Assembly: GCF_018215265.2 (NCBI RefSeq)
Contig: NZ_CP136562.1
Span: 1,054,001 to 1,118,000, forward strand
DNA length: 64,000 bases
Source of the DNA: Paenarthrobacter sp. GOM3
Lineage (GTDB): Bacteria > Actinomycetota > Actinomycetes > Actinomycetales > Micrococcaceae
Direction: 5' to 3'
Part shown: positions 26,378-35,508 of the stretch, one piece after another
How positions within the stretch are numbered: position 1 is the first letter of the stretch
Layout of the letters: each line of letters starts with the position of its first letter
Notes under the pieces: generated by a model
What the model was told of the DNA's origin: nothing
Database searches by the model: none
What the model saw: the letters and a program-made list of their open reading frames with translations, nothing else
Program-made: the position numbers and the translations under genes

Positions 26378-28077
26378 TCGATTTCGATCCGGGCACGGCA
26401 GCCCCCACCAAGGGGACCAACCAGCGCAATGGTGGGGACCTCGTCGTCGAGACCCTCGAAGCGCTGGGCGCGAAGACTGTTTTCGGTATCCCGGGCCAGC
26501 ATGCGCTGGGCCTCTTTGACGCCATGGGTCGCGGCAACCTGCATTTCGTTTCTTCCCGGGTGGAGAACAACTCGGCGTTCGCCGCTGACGGTTATTCCCG
26601 CGCCACGGGGGAGGTGGGTGTGCTGTTCCTGTCCACGGGTCCGGGCGCGCTGACGTCCCTTGCCGGCCTCCAGGAAGCATATGCCACGGGTGTTCCCATG
26701 GTTGTTGTTGCCAGTCAGATCCCGCTCGACGGCCTGGGCGCACGTCGCAAGGGCATGCTGCACCAGCTCGATGACCAGAAGGCTTCGGCGGCGAACGTCA
26801 CCAAGAGCCAGCGCCTGATCCAGCACGCTTCCGGCATTCCGTCGGCCATCCAGGACGCCTGGACCGAGGCGATTTCCTCGCCGCAGGGTCCCGTGTGGAT
26901 CGAGATCCCGCAGAACGTCCTGCTCGATCCCATCATGGTCCCGCCGGTGGAAGACGCTCTGGCCGAAGCCTTCGACAACCCGCCGCGCGTCGAGCTGATC
27001 CGGGAGGCCGTGAAGTGGCTTTCGACGGCGGAACGTCCGGCGATCATCGCAGGCGGCGGTACCCGCCGTGGCCGGGCCGAGAAGTCGCTGCTATCCATTG
27101 CGGAGCAACTGCGGGCCCCGGTCATCTGCACACCCGGCGGCAACGGTGCCTTCCCCTGGACCCATGAGCTGTCCCTGCAGTCCTGGATCGAGGACCGGTA
27201 CATGACCGATGTCCTGGAAGACGCCGACGTCCTGATCGTGATCGGCTCGTCCCTGGGTGAAGTGACCTCCAACTACTTCACCTTCGAACCGCGCGGCCGC
27301 ATCATCCAGATCGACGCCGAACCACGCGTCCTGGAGTCCAACCGTCCCGGTTTGGGTATCCGCGCCGACGCAGGCCAGGCACTCGCTGCGCTGGATGAAG
27401 CCCTCGCAGCAGCGGGCGCGGCAGACGCAGCGCGGCGGGATTGGCACGGAACCAGCCCGGAAGACGTGGTCAAAGAGTCCCTGGCCAAGGTCAAGGCCCG
27501 GCTGGAATCCCAGGACCTGGCCAAGGAACTGAAGTTCATGTCGGACATCCGCGAGGCTGTGCCGGCGGACATGCAGACGTTCTGGGACATGACCATCTCC
27601 GCATACTGGGGCTGGAGCTGCTGGGACGCCCGGCAAGGCCAGTTCCACTCAGCGCAGGGCGCGGGCGGCCTCGGTTACGGGTTCCCTGCCGCTATCGGTG
27701 GAGCAGTCGGCTTGGAAACCACGGGTAAACCCAGCAGGGTACTCGCCGTGTCCGGTGACGGTTCATCCATGTACTCCATCTCCGAGCTCGCCACCGCCAA
27801 GCAGCACAACGTCCCGGTCACCTGGTTGATCGTGGACGACGGCGGGTACGGCATCCTGCGCGAGTACATGGTGGGTGCCTTCGGGCAGGCCACGGCCACC
27901 GAACTTGCCCGTCCGGACTTCGTGAAGCTGGCCGAGTCCTTCGGCGTCCCGGCCCGTCGGGTAGCCCCCGAGGAAGTGGGGGACGCGCTTAAGGCGTCCT
28001 TCGAAGCGGACGGACCCAACGTCGTCGTGGTTGAAACACTGCTCAAGATGTTCGGCCCCACTCACCTGGACGACTAA
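26374..28077 (+). CDS. Thiamine-pyrophosphate-dependent enzyme, acetolactate synthase/2-ketoacid decarboxylase type
   Basis: The 567-residue protein has the three-domain POX/ALS fold. The cofactor-activating Glu is E64 ([15 protein letters not shown]). A central nucleotide-like domain contains [15 protein letters not shown]. The TPP motif begins GDGSS near residue 460 and ends VDDGGYG near 487, where Asn-Asn is usual and Asp-Asp is seen. Translation is coupled to the ureohydrolase. The pairing resembles the arginine transaminase route, in which a TPP enzyme (AruI) decarboxylates 2-ketoarginine and a ureohydrolase acts on guanidinobutyrate. A true acetolactate synthase is unlikely given the partner. 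Followed by a strong terminator. Confidence 0.87.
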   Translation: MIDFDPGTAAPTKGTNQRNGGDLVVETLEALGAKTVFGIPGQHALGLFDAMGRGNLHFVSSRVENNSAFAADGYSRATGEVGVLFLSTGPGALTSLAGLQEAYATGVPMVVVASQIPLDGLGARRKGMLHQLDDQKASAANVTKSQRLIQHASGIPSAIQDAWTEAISSPQGPVWIEIPQNVLLDPIMVPPVEDALAEAFDNPPRVELIREAVKWLSTAERPAIIAGGGTRRGRAEKSLLSIAEQLRAPVICTPGGNGAFPWTHELSLQSWIEDRYMTDVLEDADVLIVIGSSLGEVTSNYFTFEPRGRIIQIDAEPRVLESNRPGLGIRADAGQALAALDEALAAAGAADAARRDWHGTSPEDVVKESLAKVKARLESQDLAKELKFMSDIREAVPADMQTFWDMTISAYWGWSCWDARQGQFHSAQGAGGLGYGFPAAIGGAVGLETTGKPSRVLAVSGDGSSMYSISELATAKQHNVPVTWLIVDDGGYGILREYMVGAFGQATATELARPDFVKLAESFGVPARRVAPEEVGDALKASFEADGPNVVVVETLLKMFGPTHLDD

Positions 28078-28094
28078 ACAGCCCAAACAGTCAC

Positions 28095-28122
28095 CCCCGC
28101 ACGGTCATCCGTGCGGGGTTTT
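28095..28122 (+). terminator. Rho-independent terminator
   Basis: The perfect 10-bp stem CCCCGCACGG/CCGTGCGGGG with a 4-nt loop is followed by TTTT, 18 bp after the TPP-enzyme stop. Confidence 0.9.
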
Positions 28123-28127
28123 CTGCG

Positions 28128-28186
28128 TTGTGGGGCCCGCTCTGCTCCCCAAATTCGTCCATTGGGGCGTAAAGCAGGCCCCACAA
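28128..28186. repeat. Second REP-like palindrome (TTGTGGGGCC arms)
   Basis: Left arm 28128-28141 and right arm 28173-28186 are inverted copies with one mismatch and match the outer arms of the element at 19381-19441. The 31-nt interior differs and has its own CCCCAA/TTGGGG pair. Confidence 0.75.
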
Positions 28187-28215
28187 TGTCTCCACGAACC
28201 CATCATTAGTTTCCC

Positions 28216-28251
28216 AAAGCAATCAATATGAGTTATAGTTGCTTTAGGCAA
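28216..28251. promoter_or_regulatory. Candidate MarR operator AAAGCAA-N16-TTGCTTT
   Basis: A perfect 7-bp inverted repeat (28216-28222 and 28239-28245). The right arm also pairs with GCAA at 28248-28251. It lies directly upstream of the MarR gene, consistent with autorepression. Confidence 0.5.
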
Positions 28252-28272
28252 ACAAAAAAGGGGTGTGTCTCC

Positions 28273-28755
28273 ATGTCCGTCGGTTCTGCCACCGCAACCG
28301 ATCTTGTTCATCAAATCTTCGACCTCCAACGAACTCTGCGTTGCGTGGTGACCGCCCACATGGCCCGCGTTCCCGACGTCGGAATGGCGGTGCAGGGTGT
28401 CATGCGGTTCATCGGCGAGGGGGAGGCCCGCGCAACGCACCTCGCTTCGCGCCTGGGTGTCAGCGCTCCGGTCCTGAGCCGGCACATCGCGGAGCTCGAA
28501 GAGCTCGGCTTTGTGGTCCGTCGTCCGGATCCGGCTGACGGCAGGGCGCAACTCCTGGCCCTCACCGAAAAGGGTGCGGCCAAGCTGCACGAATTCGAAG
28601 AACAACGCAGCGTGAGACTGCGGGATTACCTGGCGGATTGGAGCGAGGCTGACGCCCTCGAGGCCTCCCAGGTGATCAACAAACTCACGGAGTCCCTCAA
28701 GGACTCAATCCGGGCAACGGCGGCCGGCTCCATCACAACAAACCAGACAGCTTAG
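28273..28755 (+). CDS. MarR family transcriptional regulator
   Basis: This is a 160-residue winged-helix repressor. Start ATG 28273 is chosen over an upstream in-frame ATG at 28228, which falls inside the operator region. Recognition helix SAPVLSRHIAELEELGFV is followed by the beta-wing RRPDPADGRAQLLALTEKG, the most conserved MarR signature. It is immediately upstream of an EmrB/QacA-type MFS exporter, with only 9 nt between them. This is the classic arrangement in which the regulator senses a toxic ligand and derepresses the pump. Confidence 0.92.
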   Translation: MSVGSATATDLVHQIFDLQRTLRCVVTAHMARVPDVGMAVQGVMRFIGEGEARATHLASRLGVSAPVLSRHIAELEELGFVVRRPDPADGRAQLLALTEKGAAKLHEFEEQRSVRLRDYLADWSEADALEASQVINKLTESLKDSIRATAAGSITTNQTA

Positions 28756-28764
28756 GAGCCCGGA

Positions 28765-30804
28765 ATGGCTAAACCAACACAAACCCCGACGGCGGTGGGC
28801 GCCGTAGCAAATGCTACTGCGCCCATGACGCACCGGCAGATCATGGAAGCCCTGACCGGCCTCCTCGCGGCTTTCTTCACGGCGATCCTCAGCAGCACGA
28901 TCGTCGCCAACGCACTGCCAACCATCATGTCCGAGCTCAAGGGCACCCAGACCGACTTCGCGTGGGTCATCACGGCAGCGCTCCTGGCGAACGCCGCCAC
29001 CACGCCCATCTGGGGCAAACTCGCTGACCTCTTCGACAAGAAGCTCCTGGTCCAGCTGAGCATCATCATCTTCGTGGCGGGCTCGGTCATGGCCGGCCTG
29101 TCCGAGACCATCCCGCTGCTGCTGACCGCACGCGTCATCCAAGGTATCGCGATGGGTGGCCTGACCGCCCTGGCTCAGGCGATCATCGGCTCCATGATCC
29201 CGCCGCGCGACCGCGGAAAGTACTCCGGTTACATGGGTGCTGTCATGGCAGTCGGCACCGCCGGCGGCCCGCTGCTGGGTGGCTTCATTGTTGACAGCCC
29301 GCTCGGCTGGCGCTGGACGTTCTTCGTCTGTGTTCCCTTGGCCGTTGTGGCACTGATCCTCCTCCAGATCACCCTCAAAATCGAGCACATCAAGCGCCCC
29401 GCCAAGATCGACTGGCTCGGTTCCATCCTCCTCACCTCGGGCGTCAGCCTGCTGCTGATCTGGGTTTCCTTCGCCGGCAACCCGGACTACTACGACTGGT
29501 TCTCCTGGCAGTCCGCGCTCATGGTCGGAGGCGGCGTAGCCTTGCTTGCCCTCCTGGTGTTCGTGGAAACCAAGGTTGCCCAGCCGATCATCCCGCTGAA
29601 GATCATCTCCGAGCGCACCACCGCACTGGCCATCGTGGCGTCGATCGCCGTTGGTATCGCCATGTTCGGTTCCTCCACCTTCCTGGGCCAGTACTTCCAG
29701 GTGGCCCGCGGCGCCACGCCTACCGAGGCCGGCCTGCTGACGCTGCCCATGATCGCGGGCAACCTTATTGGTTCCGTCGCATCGGGCATCCTGATCAGCC
29801 GCTTTGGTAAGTGGAAGCGGTTCCTGATCGCAGGTTCGGTGCTGCTCATTGGTGGCCTGGCCTTCGCCGGCACCATGGACCACACCACGGAACTGTGGAT
29901 CGTAGCCATCTACACCGGCGTGTTCGGCCTCGGCTTGGGCATGTTGATGCAGAACCTGGTGCTGGCCGTACAGAACACCGTCCAGGCCAAGGACATCGGA
30001 ACGGCAAGCGCTTCGGTGGCGTTCTTCCGGTCGGTGGGTGGCGCGATCGGCGTCTCCGTCCTCGGCGCCATCATGTCCAACCACGTGAAGGACCTTGCCG
30101 TGGAAGGAATGGCCGCTGCTGGCATTCCCGTCCAGGGTGGCGGTTCCGGAGCCAGCATGGACCTGGCCGATATGCCTGCTCCCATCGCCGAGATCATGCG
30201 CGCTGCCTACGGTGACGCAACCGCACAGATCTTCCTTATCTCCGCGATCATCAGCGTGGTGGCCCTGCTGGCCGTACTGTTCATCAAGGAACGTCCACTG
30301 CGCCGCACGGTTGATGCCGCTCCCGAAAAGGAACTGATCGCCACGGCTTCCGGCGACGCCGGAATGTCCCTGGACACCTCGTCCCTGGATGCGGTAAAGA
30401 GCGACGACGGCGGCAGCGGCCTGGGTGCCGAACGCCCGGCTGGTGGGGCGGAACGCCAGATTCCGAAGCAGGATTCCGGATCCGACCTGGACCTGGAGTT
30501 TGCCCGGATCCTCACCCAGGAACGGCCCCACGCCGCTGGTGACGTCAAGGAAGTCCAGGAGCAGCTGTCCCGGACGCAGTACGTCCTGGCCGAACAGCAA
30601 TTGCAGCTCAGCCGCGCCAACGTTGAACTCCAGGCACGCTTGCGGGAGCAGCAAGCGATCGCGCAGCAACAGGCCACCACGGCCGAAGAGCTGGCAGCCA
30701 TCCGCAAGGAGCTCAAGCGCGAACGCAGGCAACAGGAACGCATGGCACTGCTGCTTCTCCAGGGCGCTGAAGCCCGTGCGGACCACGGTAAGCACGCAGG
30801 CTAA
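28765..30804 (+). CDS. MFS drug exporter (DHA2/EmrB-QacA, 14 TM) with coiled-coil tail
   Basis: The 679-residue protein starts at ATG 28765 with AGGAG 5 nt upstream of it. The first 520 residues form the 14-helix DHA2 fold: TIVANALPTIMSEL in TM1, WGKLADLFDKKLL loop motif A, and GPLLGGFIVD motif C. The remaining 160 residues are unusual for the family. They comprise an acidic linker and a long Gln/Glu/Arg-rich helix (about 585-675) that looks like a coiled coil. Proton-driven export of hydrophobic compounds is expected. The tail may oligomerise or bind a partner. Confidence 0.88.
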   Translation: MAKPTQTPTAVGAVANATAPMTHRQIMEALTGLLAAFFTAILSSTIVANALPTIMSELKGTQTDFAWVITAALLANAATTPIWGKLADLFDKKLLVQLSIIIFVAGSVMAGLSETIPLLLTARVIQGIAMGGLTALAQAIIGSMIPPRDRGKYSGYMGAVMAVGTAGGPLLGGFIVDSPLGWRWTFFVCVPLAVVALILLQITLKIEHIKRPAKIDWLGSILLTSGVSLLLIWVSFAGNPDYYDWFSWQSALMVGGGVALLALLVFVETKVAQPIIPLKIISERTTALAIVASIAVGIAMFGSSTFLGQYFQVARGATPTEAGLLTLPMIAGNLIGSVASGILISRFGKWKRFLIAGSVLLIGGLAFAGTMDHTTELWIVAIYTGVFGLGLGMLMQNLVLAVQNTVQAKDIGTASASVAFFRSVGGAIGVSVLGAIMSNHVKDLAVEGMAAAGIPVQGGGSGASMDLADMPAPIAEIMRAAYGDATAQIFLISAIISVVALLAVLFIKERPLRRTVDAAPEKELIATASGDAGMSLDTSSLDAVKSDDGGSGLGAERPAGGAERQIPKQDSGSDLDLEFARILTQERPHAAGDVKEVQEQLSRTQYVLAEQQLQLSRANVELQARLREQQAIAQQQATTAEELAAIRKELKRERRQQERMALLLLQGAEARADHGKHAG

Positions 30805-30836
30805 CGACTCATAGATCCGGTCCTTGCTCGTAACCC

Positions 30837-30910
30837 CCGGCGTAGTTCGCCGGGTGCAGCGGACAAGGGCCGGAGCAAGGGCGCCGACTGGGATTCCAGC
30901 CGGCGCTTTT
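30837..30910 (+). terminator. Hairpins in the 319-bp gap after the MFS gene
   Basis: CCCGGCG/CGCCGGG (30837-30854) is followed by a stronger 11-bp stem, GCGCCGACTGG with partner CCAGCCGGCGC, and TTTT (30881-30910). The latter is a convincing terminator. The rest of the gap up to 31123 holds only the presumed exporter promoter; nothing else was recognised. Confidence 0.75.
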
Positions 30911-31123
30911 GCATGTGTGGTCCTGCCCAACTGGTCTCCACTGGTCCCACTGCGGCGTGTCTGCGCCTCCGCGACACAGGAAATACTCCGCTGGGATGAT
31001 CTTTTCCGTAGGTTGTTTCGCCGCCGCAAAGGATTTCGTACAGTGGGGAGGCTAATACTGTCAGCCCTTGCTGCCAAACTTCTTCCTATCTCATTCACGC
31101 ACTCTTTCTAAGGACCCGTGGGC

Positions 31124-32857
31124 ATGCTTGTCACCCTTATACGGCGCTATTCCAAGCCGTATTTGCCGCAGATAGTGGCCGTGCTGTTCTTTCAGCTGGC
31201 GTCCACCATTGCCACGCTCTACCTCCCCAGCCTCAACGCCAAGATCATCGATGAGGGTGTTTCCCGCGGGGACACCGACTTCATCTGGCACACCGGCGCC
31301 CTCATGCTCGCGGTGGCCCTCGGCCAGGTGCTCGCTGCCATCATCGCCGTCTACTTCGGTGCCCGGGTTGCCATGGCCATCGGCCGCGACCTTCGCCGCA
31401 GCGTCTACCGCCAGGTCAGCAGTTTCTCCGCACAGGACGTCAACCGGTTCGGTGCTCCTACGCTGATTACCCGCGGCACCAACGACGTCCAGCAAGTCCA
31501 GATGCTGGTGCTCATGGGCCTGAACTTCATGGTTTCGACGCCCATCATGTGTGTTGGCGGCATCATCATGGCACTCCGCGAGGACCTCAGCCTCTCCTGG
31601 CTTGTCTGGGTCTCAGTTCCGGTCCTCGTCGCAGTGGTGGGCTACCTGGTGGTCCGCCTGATGCCCTTGTTCCGCTCCATGCAGACCAAGATCGACGCCA
31701 TCAACGGCGTGCTCCGCGAGCAGATCATCGGCATCCGCGTGGTGCGTGCCTTCGTACGTGAGCCCCACGAGGCCAAACGCTTCGGTGATGCCAACGACGA
31801 ACTGACGGCAGTGTCCGTGAAGATCGGCAACCTGTTCGTCCTGATGTTCCCGGCCATTGGGATGATCCTGCACCTCTCCACGGCAGCTGTGCTGTGGTTC
31901 GGTGGCCAGCGCGTGGACTCCGGCGACATGCAGGTCGGTGCGCTCACGGCGTTCCTCCAGTACCTGCTCCAGATCCTCATGGCCGTCATGATGGGTACCT
32001 TCATGGCCATGATGATTCCGCGTGCCTCCGTCTGCGCCGACCGCATCGGCGAGGTGCTCGACGTCGAGCCTTCCATCCATAACCCCACCTCCCCGGTGGT
32101 GCCTGCTGAAAAGAAGGGACGTGTCGAGTTCCGCGACGTCACCTTCAAGTACCCGGGCGCTGAGGCACCCGTGCTCAGCAACATTTCCTTCACCGCAGAG
32201 CCGGGTAAGACCCTGGCCATCATCGGTTCCACTGGCGCCGGCAAGACCACCCTGGTTTCGCTGCTTCCGCGGCTTTACGACGTCGCTTCGGGTGACGTAC
32301 TGCTCGACGGCGTACCCGTCACCCAGATGGATGCCTCGGAGATCACCAGCCGGGTCTCGGCTGTTCCGCAGAAGCCGTATCTGTTCTCCGGCACCATCGA
32401 GCACAACCTTCGTTTCGGCAAGCCGGAAGCAACCGACGAGGAACTGTGGGAGGCGCTGGAAACCGCGCAGGCCAAGGGCTTCGTCGAGGAGAAGTCGTCC
32501 GGCTTGAACCGGCGCATCGCGCAAGGCGGAACCAACGTGTCCGGCGGGCAGCGCCAGCGACTGTCCATTGCCAGAGCACTGGTCACCAAACCGAACGTCT
32601 ACCTGTTCGATGATTCGTTCTCGGCCCTGGACGTTGCCACCGATGCCAGGCTCCGGAAGGCGCTGAAGGCCAAGACGAGGGACGCCACTGTCATCATCGT
32701 GGCCCAACGTGTCTCCACCATCGCAGACGCCGACGAGATCCTGGTCCTGGACAACGGCCGGATCGTGGACCGCGGAACGCACGACGAACTGCTGGAAACG
32801 TCGCCCACGTACCAGGAAATCGTTGAATCCCAGCTGAGCGTGGAGGAAGTGGCATGA
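31124..32857 (+). CDS. ABC exporter half-transporter, degenerate-site subunit
   Basis: This is a 577-residue membrane-ATPase fusion. Six helices (about 15-300) precede a nucleotide-binding domain with Walker A GSTGAGKTT (near 367) and signature VSGGQRQ. Walker B is LFDDSFSALD, where Asp replaces the catalytic Glu, and the switch region reads AQRVST, with Gln for His. These changes mark the non-hydrolysing site of heterodimeric exporters such as TM287/288. ATG 31124 has AAGGA 9 nt upstream; GTG 31118 is also possible. It overlaps its partner gene by 4 nt. Confidence 0.9.
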   Translation: MLVTLIRRYSKPYLPQIVAVLFFQLASTIATLYLPSLNAKIIDEGVSRGDTDFIWHTGALMLAVALGQVLAAIIAVYFGARVAMAIGRDLRRSVYRQVSSFSAQDVNRFGAPTLITRGTNDVQQVQMLVLMGLNFMVSTPIMCVGGIIMALREDLSLSWLVWVSVPVLVAVVGYLVVRLMPLFRSMQTKIDAINGVLREQIIGIRVVRAFVREPHEAKRFGDANDELTAVSVKIGNLFVLMFPAIGMILHLSTAAVLWFGGQRVDSGDMQVGALTAFLQYLLQILMAVMMGTFMAMMIPRASVCADRIGEVLDVEPSIHNPTSPVVPAEKKGRVEFRDVTFKYPGAEAPVLSNISFTAEPGKTLAIIGSTGAGKTTLVSLLPRLYDVASGDVLLDGVPVTQMDASEITSRVSAVPQKPYLFSGTIEHNLRFGKPEATDEELWEALETAQAKGFVEEKSSGLNRRIAQGGTNVSGGQRQRLSIARALVTKPNVYLFDDSFSALDVATDARLRKALKAKTRDATVIIVAQRVSTIADADEILVLDNGRIVDRGTHDELLETSPTYQEIVESQLSVEEVA

Positions 32858-34932
32858 GCGAGCAGAACCAGCAGAAGAAGCGCGGCTGGGCTGCCAAGGC
32901 AGAAGCCGCGAAGAATGCCAAGGCGACAGCCGAGGCCGAGGTCGCAACCGAAATGCTCGAGGACGAAGACTTCGTAGAGGAGGAATACGTCCCCACAGAG
33001 GCTGACGGCGGCATGTTCGGCGATGTTCCGGCAAAGAAGGCCAAGGCGTTCTGGCCGTCGGCCAAGCGGCTCATGGGCCTGCTGAAACCCGAGAGTGTCG
33101 GCGTGTATATCGTGATCGGCCTGGTGGTTGTCTCGGTGGTCCTCAACGTCATCGCCCCCAAGGTCCTCGGCAGTGCCATGGATGTCATCTTCGGTGGCGT
33201 CTTGGGCAAACAGGTTCCCCAGGGTGTCTCGCAGGAACAGTTCGTAGAGCTCATGCGCCAGCAAGGCCAGAACAACTATGCGGACATGGTCTCCAAGATG
33301 CACCTCACCAACGGCATCGATTTCCCCAAGTTGACGTTCCTGATCTCGATCGTTCTCTTGATGTACTTCGTAGCCAACATCTTCCTGTGGGCACAGGGCT
33401 GGTTGCTCAACAGGATCGTCATGCGGGTCATCAAGAAGCTCCGCAATGATGTCCAGGCCAAGCTCAACAGGCTCCCGTTGAACTACTTCGACACCCGCCA
33501 GCGTGGCGACATCCTGTCCCGCGTGACCAACGACGTCGACAACGTCCAGCAAGGTCTGCAGCAAGCCTTCTCCCAGCTGGTCAGCTCCGTGCTCACCGTG
33601 CTGGGCATCACGGTCATGATGTTCATCGTTTCCTGGGAATTGGCGCTGATCGCGTTGATCGCGCTGCCTCTTTCCGGCATCCTGGCAGGCGTCATCGGTG
33701 CCCGTAGCCAGAAACTCTTCGCGGCACAGTGGAAGAACACCGGCGCTTTGAACGGCCAGATCGAGGAATCGTTCTCCGGCCACGACCTCGTGAAGGTATT
33801 CGGCCGCGACGCCGACATGCTGGAGCGCTTCGATGAGAAGAACGATGAACTCTACAAGGCATCGTTCGGTGCCCAGTTCGTCTCCGGCGTCATCTTCCCG
33901 GCGATGAACTTTGTGTCCTACCTGTCCTACGTTGGCATCGCCGTAGTGGGAGGCCTGCGGGTTGCGTCGGGTTCAATGAGCCTGGGTGACGCCACCGCCT
34001 TCATCCAGTACTCGCGCGAATTCACCCAGCCCCTCGGCCAGATCGCCGGTATGGCCAACATGCTGCAGTCCGGCGTTGCCTCTGCCGAGCGGGTCTTCGA
34101 ATTCCTCGATGCCGATGAAGAAATCGAAGAGACCGGCACACGCCACCTGCCCGCCAAGACCGACGGCCACGTTGAGTTCGAGCACGTCTCGTTCAGCTAT
34201 GTGGAGGATAAGCCACTGATCGAGGACCTCTCTTTCAGCGCTGAGCCCGGGCACACGGTAGCGATCGTCGGACCAACAGGTGCGGGCAAGACCACCCTGG
34301 TCAACCTCGTCATGCGTTTCTACGAGCTCAACGCCGGCCGGATCACCCTGGACGGCGTGGACATCAAGGACCTCAGCCGTGCGGAGCTGCGATCCAAGGT
34401 GGGCATGGTGCTTCAGGATGCCTGGCTTTTCGGTGGAACCATCTACGACAACATCAAGTACGGCAAGCTGGACGCCACGGAGGACCAGATCATGGAGGCG
34501 GCCAAGGCCACCTACGTGGACCGGTTCGTGCGTGCCCTGCCCGATGGTTACCAAACGATCATCGACGAAGAAGGCAGCAACGTCAGTGCCGGTGAGAAGC
34601 AGCTCATCACCATCGCCCGCGCCTTCGTCTCCGATCCTTCGTTGCTCATCCTGGACGAAGCCACCAGTTCCGTGGATACCCGCACCGAGCTGTTGCTGCA
34701 GAAGGCCATGGCGGCCCTGCGCACGGACCGGACGAGCTTCGTTATTGCGCACCGGCTCTCCACCATCCGGGACGCCGACACCATCCTGGTCATGGAGAAC
34801 GGCAAGATCGTGGAACAAGGCAACCACGCACACCTGCTCACACTGCAGGGCGCGTACTACCGGTTGTACATGTCGCAGTTCGCAGGTGAGCAAGAGACCG
34901 CGGTGGACGATTCGACGGCGGTGCACAGCTGA
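32854..34932 (+). CDS. ABC exporter half-transporter, catalytic subunit
   Basis: This 692-residue partner of the preceding subunit has an added 75-residue N-terminal tail rich in Lys/Ala/Glu. Six helices and a nucleotide-binding domain follow. Walker A is GPTGAGKTT (near 472), Walker B is LILDEATSSVD with the catalytic Glu present, and the His switch is AHRLST. Its signature reads VSAGEKQ rather than LSGGQ, the other half of the asymmetry expected in a heterodimer. The pair probably exports lipids or amphipathic drugs. An extra insert between TM1 and TM2 (about 110-150) is external. Confidence 0.9.
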   Translation: MSEQNQQKKRGWAAKAEAAKNAKATAEAEVATEMLEDEDFVEEEYVPTEADGGMFGDVPAKKAKAFWPSAKRLMGLLKPESVGVYIVIGLVVVSVVLNVIAPKVLGSAMDVIFGGVLGKQVPQGVSQEQFVELMRQQGQNNYADMVSKMHLTNGIDFPKLTFLISIVLLMYFVANIFLWAQGWLLNRIVMRVIKKLRNDVQAKLNRLPLNYFDTRQRGDILSRVTNDVDNVQQGLQQAFSQLVSSVLTVLGITVMMFIVSWELALIALIALPLSGILAGVIGARSQKLFAAQWKNTGALNGQIEESFSGHDLVKVFGRDADMLERFDEKNDELYKASFGAQFVSGVIFPAMNFVSYLSYVGIAVVGGLRVASGSMSLGDATAFIQYSREFTQPLGQIAGMANMLQSGVASAERVFEFLDADEEIEETGTRHLPAKTDGHVEFEHVSFSYVEDKPLIEDLSFSAEPGHTVAIVGPTGAGKTTLVNLVMRFYELNAGRITLDGVDIKDLSRAELRSKVGMVLQDAWLFGGTIYDNIKYGKLDATEDQIMEAAKATYVDRFVRALPDGYQTIIDEEGSNVSAGEKQLITIARAFVSDPSLLILDEATSSVDTRTELLLQKAMAALRTDRTSFVIAHRLSTIRDADTILVMENGKIVEQGNHAHLLTLQGAYYRLYMSQFAGEQETAVDDSTAVHS

Positions 34933-34955
34933 GCAACGAATCGCTGACTACCGGA

Positions 34956-35426
34956 GTGGCTGCACCGGCTCCCGCCACGCCCCAGCGCATTGAGGTCCTT
35001 GTGCCCATGCGTTGGGGCGACATGGACGCCTACGGACACATCAACAACGTCCAGATCGTGCGCATGCTCGAGGAAGCCCGCATCGCAGCCTTCGGGCCAC
35101 CCCGTGGGGCGGGACTCCCTGGGGTGGAACCACCGGCTGCCCTTTTCAACGATGTTGACGAGGGCACCATGACCTTGGTTGTCGAACACAAAGTCCGCTA
35201 CGTCCGGACGCTGGAATACCGCAACATCCCGGCTGTCGTTGAGATCTGGGTTGGTGCCGTCAAAGGTGCCAGCTTCGATCTGCACTACGTCATCAAGGAC
35301 CCGGTCACCCGGGAGGATTGCGTCAAAGCCAGCACGCACCTGGCCTTCGTTGCTGAGGCCACCGGCCGCGTCCTTCGGCTGACTCCGAAGCAAAAGGAAC
35401 AGCTGGGCCGCTACCAGGCTTCCTGA
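34956..35426 (+). CDS. Acyl-CoA thioesterase (hotdog fold, 4HBT family)
   Basis: The 156-residue protein contains the 4-hydroxybenzoyl-CoA thioesterase signature: RWGDMDAYGHINNVQIVRMLEEAR, with catalytic-type Asp and GHxNN followed by Glu/Arg on the central helix. These enzymes hydrolyse acyl-CoA thioesters in the cytosol as oligomers. The only start available after the exporter stop is GTG 34956; no in-frame ATG lies further upstream. It sits 23 nt after the exporter, so it may be co-transcribed. A terminator hairpin follows. Confidence 0.85.
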   Translation: MAAPAPATPQRIEVLVPMRWGDMDAYGHINNVQIVRMLEEARIAAFGPPRGAGLPGVEPPAALFNDVDEGTMTLVVEHKVRYVRTLEYRNIPAVVEIWVGAVKGASFDLHYVIKDPVTREDCVKASTHLAFVAEATGRVLRLTPKQKEQLGRYQAS

Positions 35427-35441
35427 CGTCAAGTGCGCGTG

Positions 35442-35470
35442 CGGCCCCTGGGATGCTTTCCCGGGGGCCG
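35442..35470 (+). terminator. Terminator hairpin after the thioesterase gene
   Basis: A 12-bp stem CGGCCCCTGGGA with one mismatch in its partner and a 5-nt loop. No T-tract. Confidence 0.5.
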
Positions 35471-35508
35471 TTCGCGTAGACAAACCCGAGGGCACGTAGA
35501 GTTTCAGC

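Noticed and set aside
28705..31098. Very long minus-strand open frame (797 codons) opposite the MFS exporter
   Set aside because: It lies wholly antisense to a convincing transporter gene, is repetitive and low complexity in translation, and has no domain. It is a by-product of GC-rich codons.
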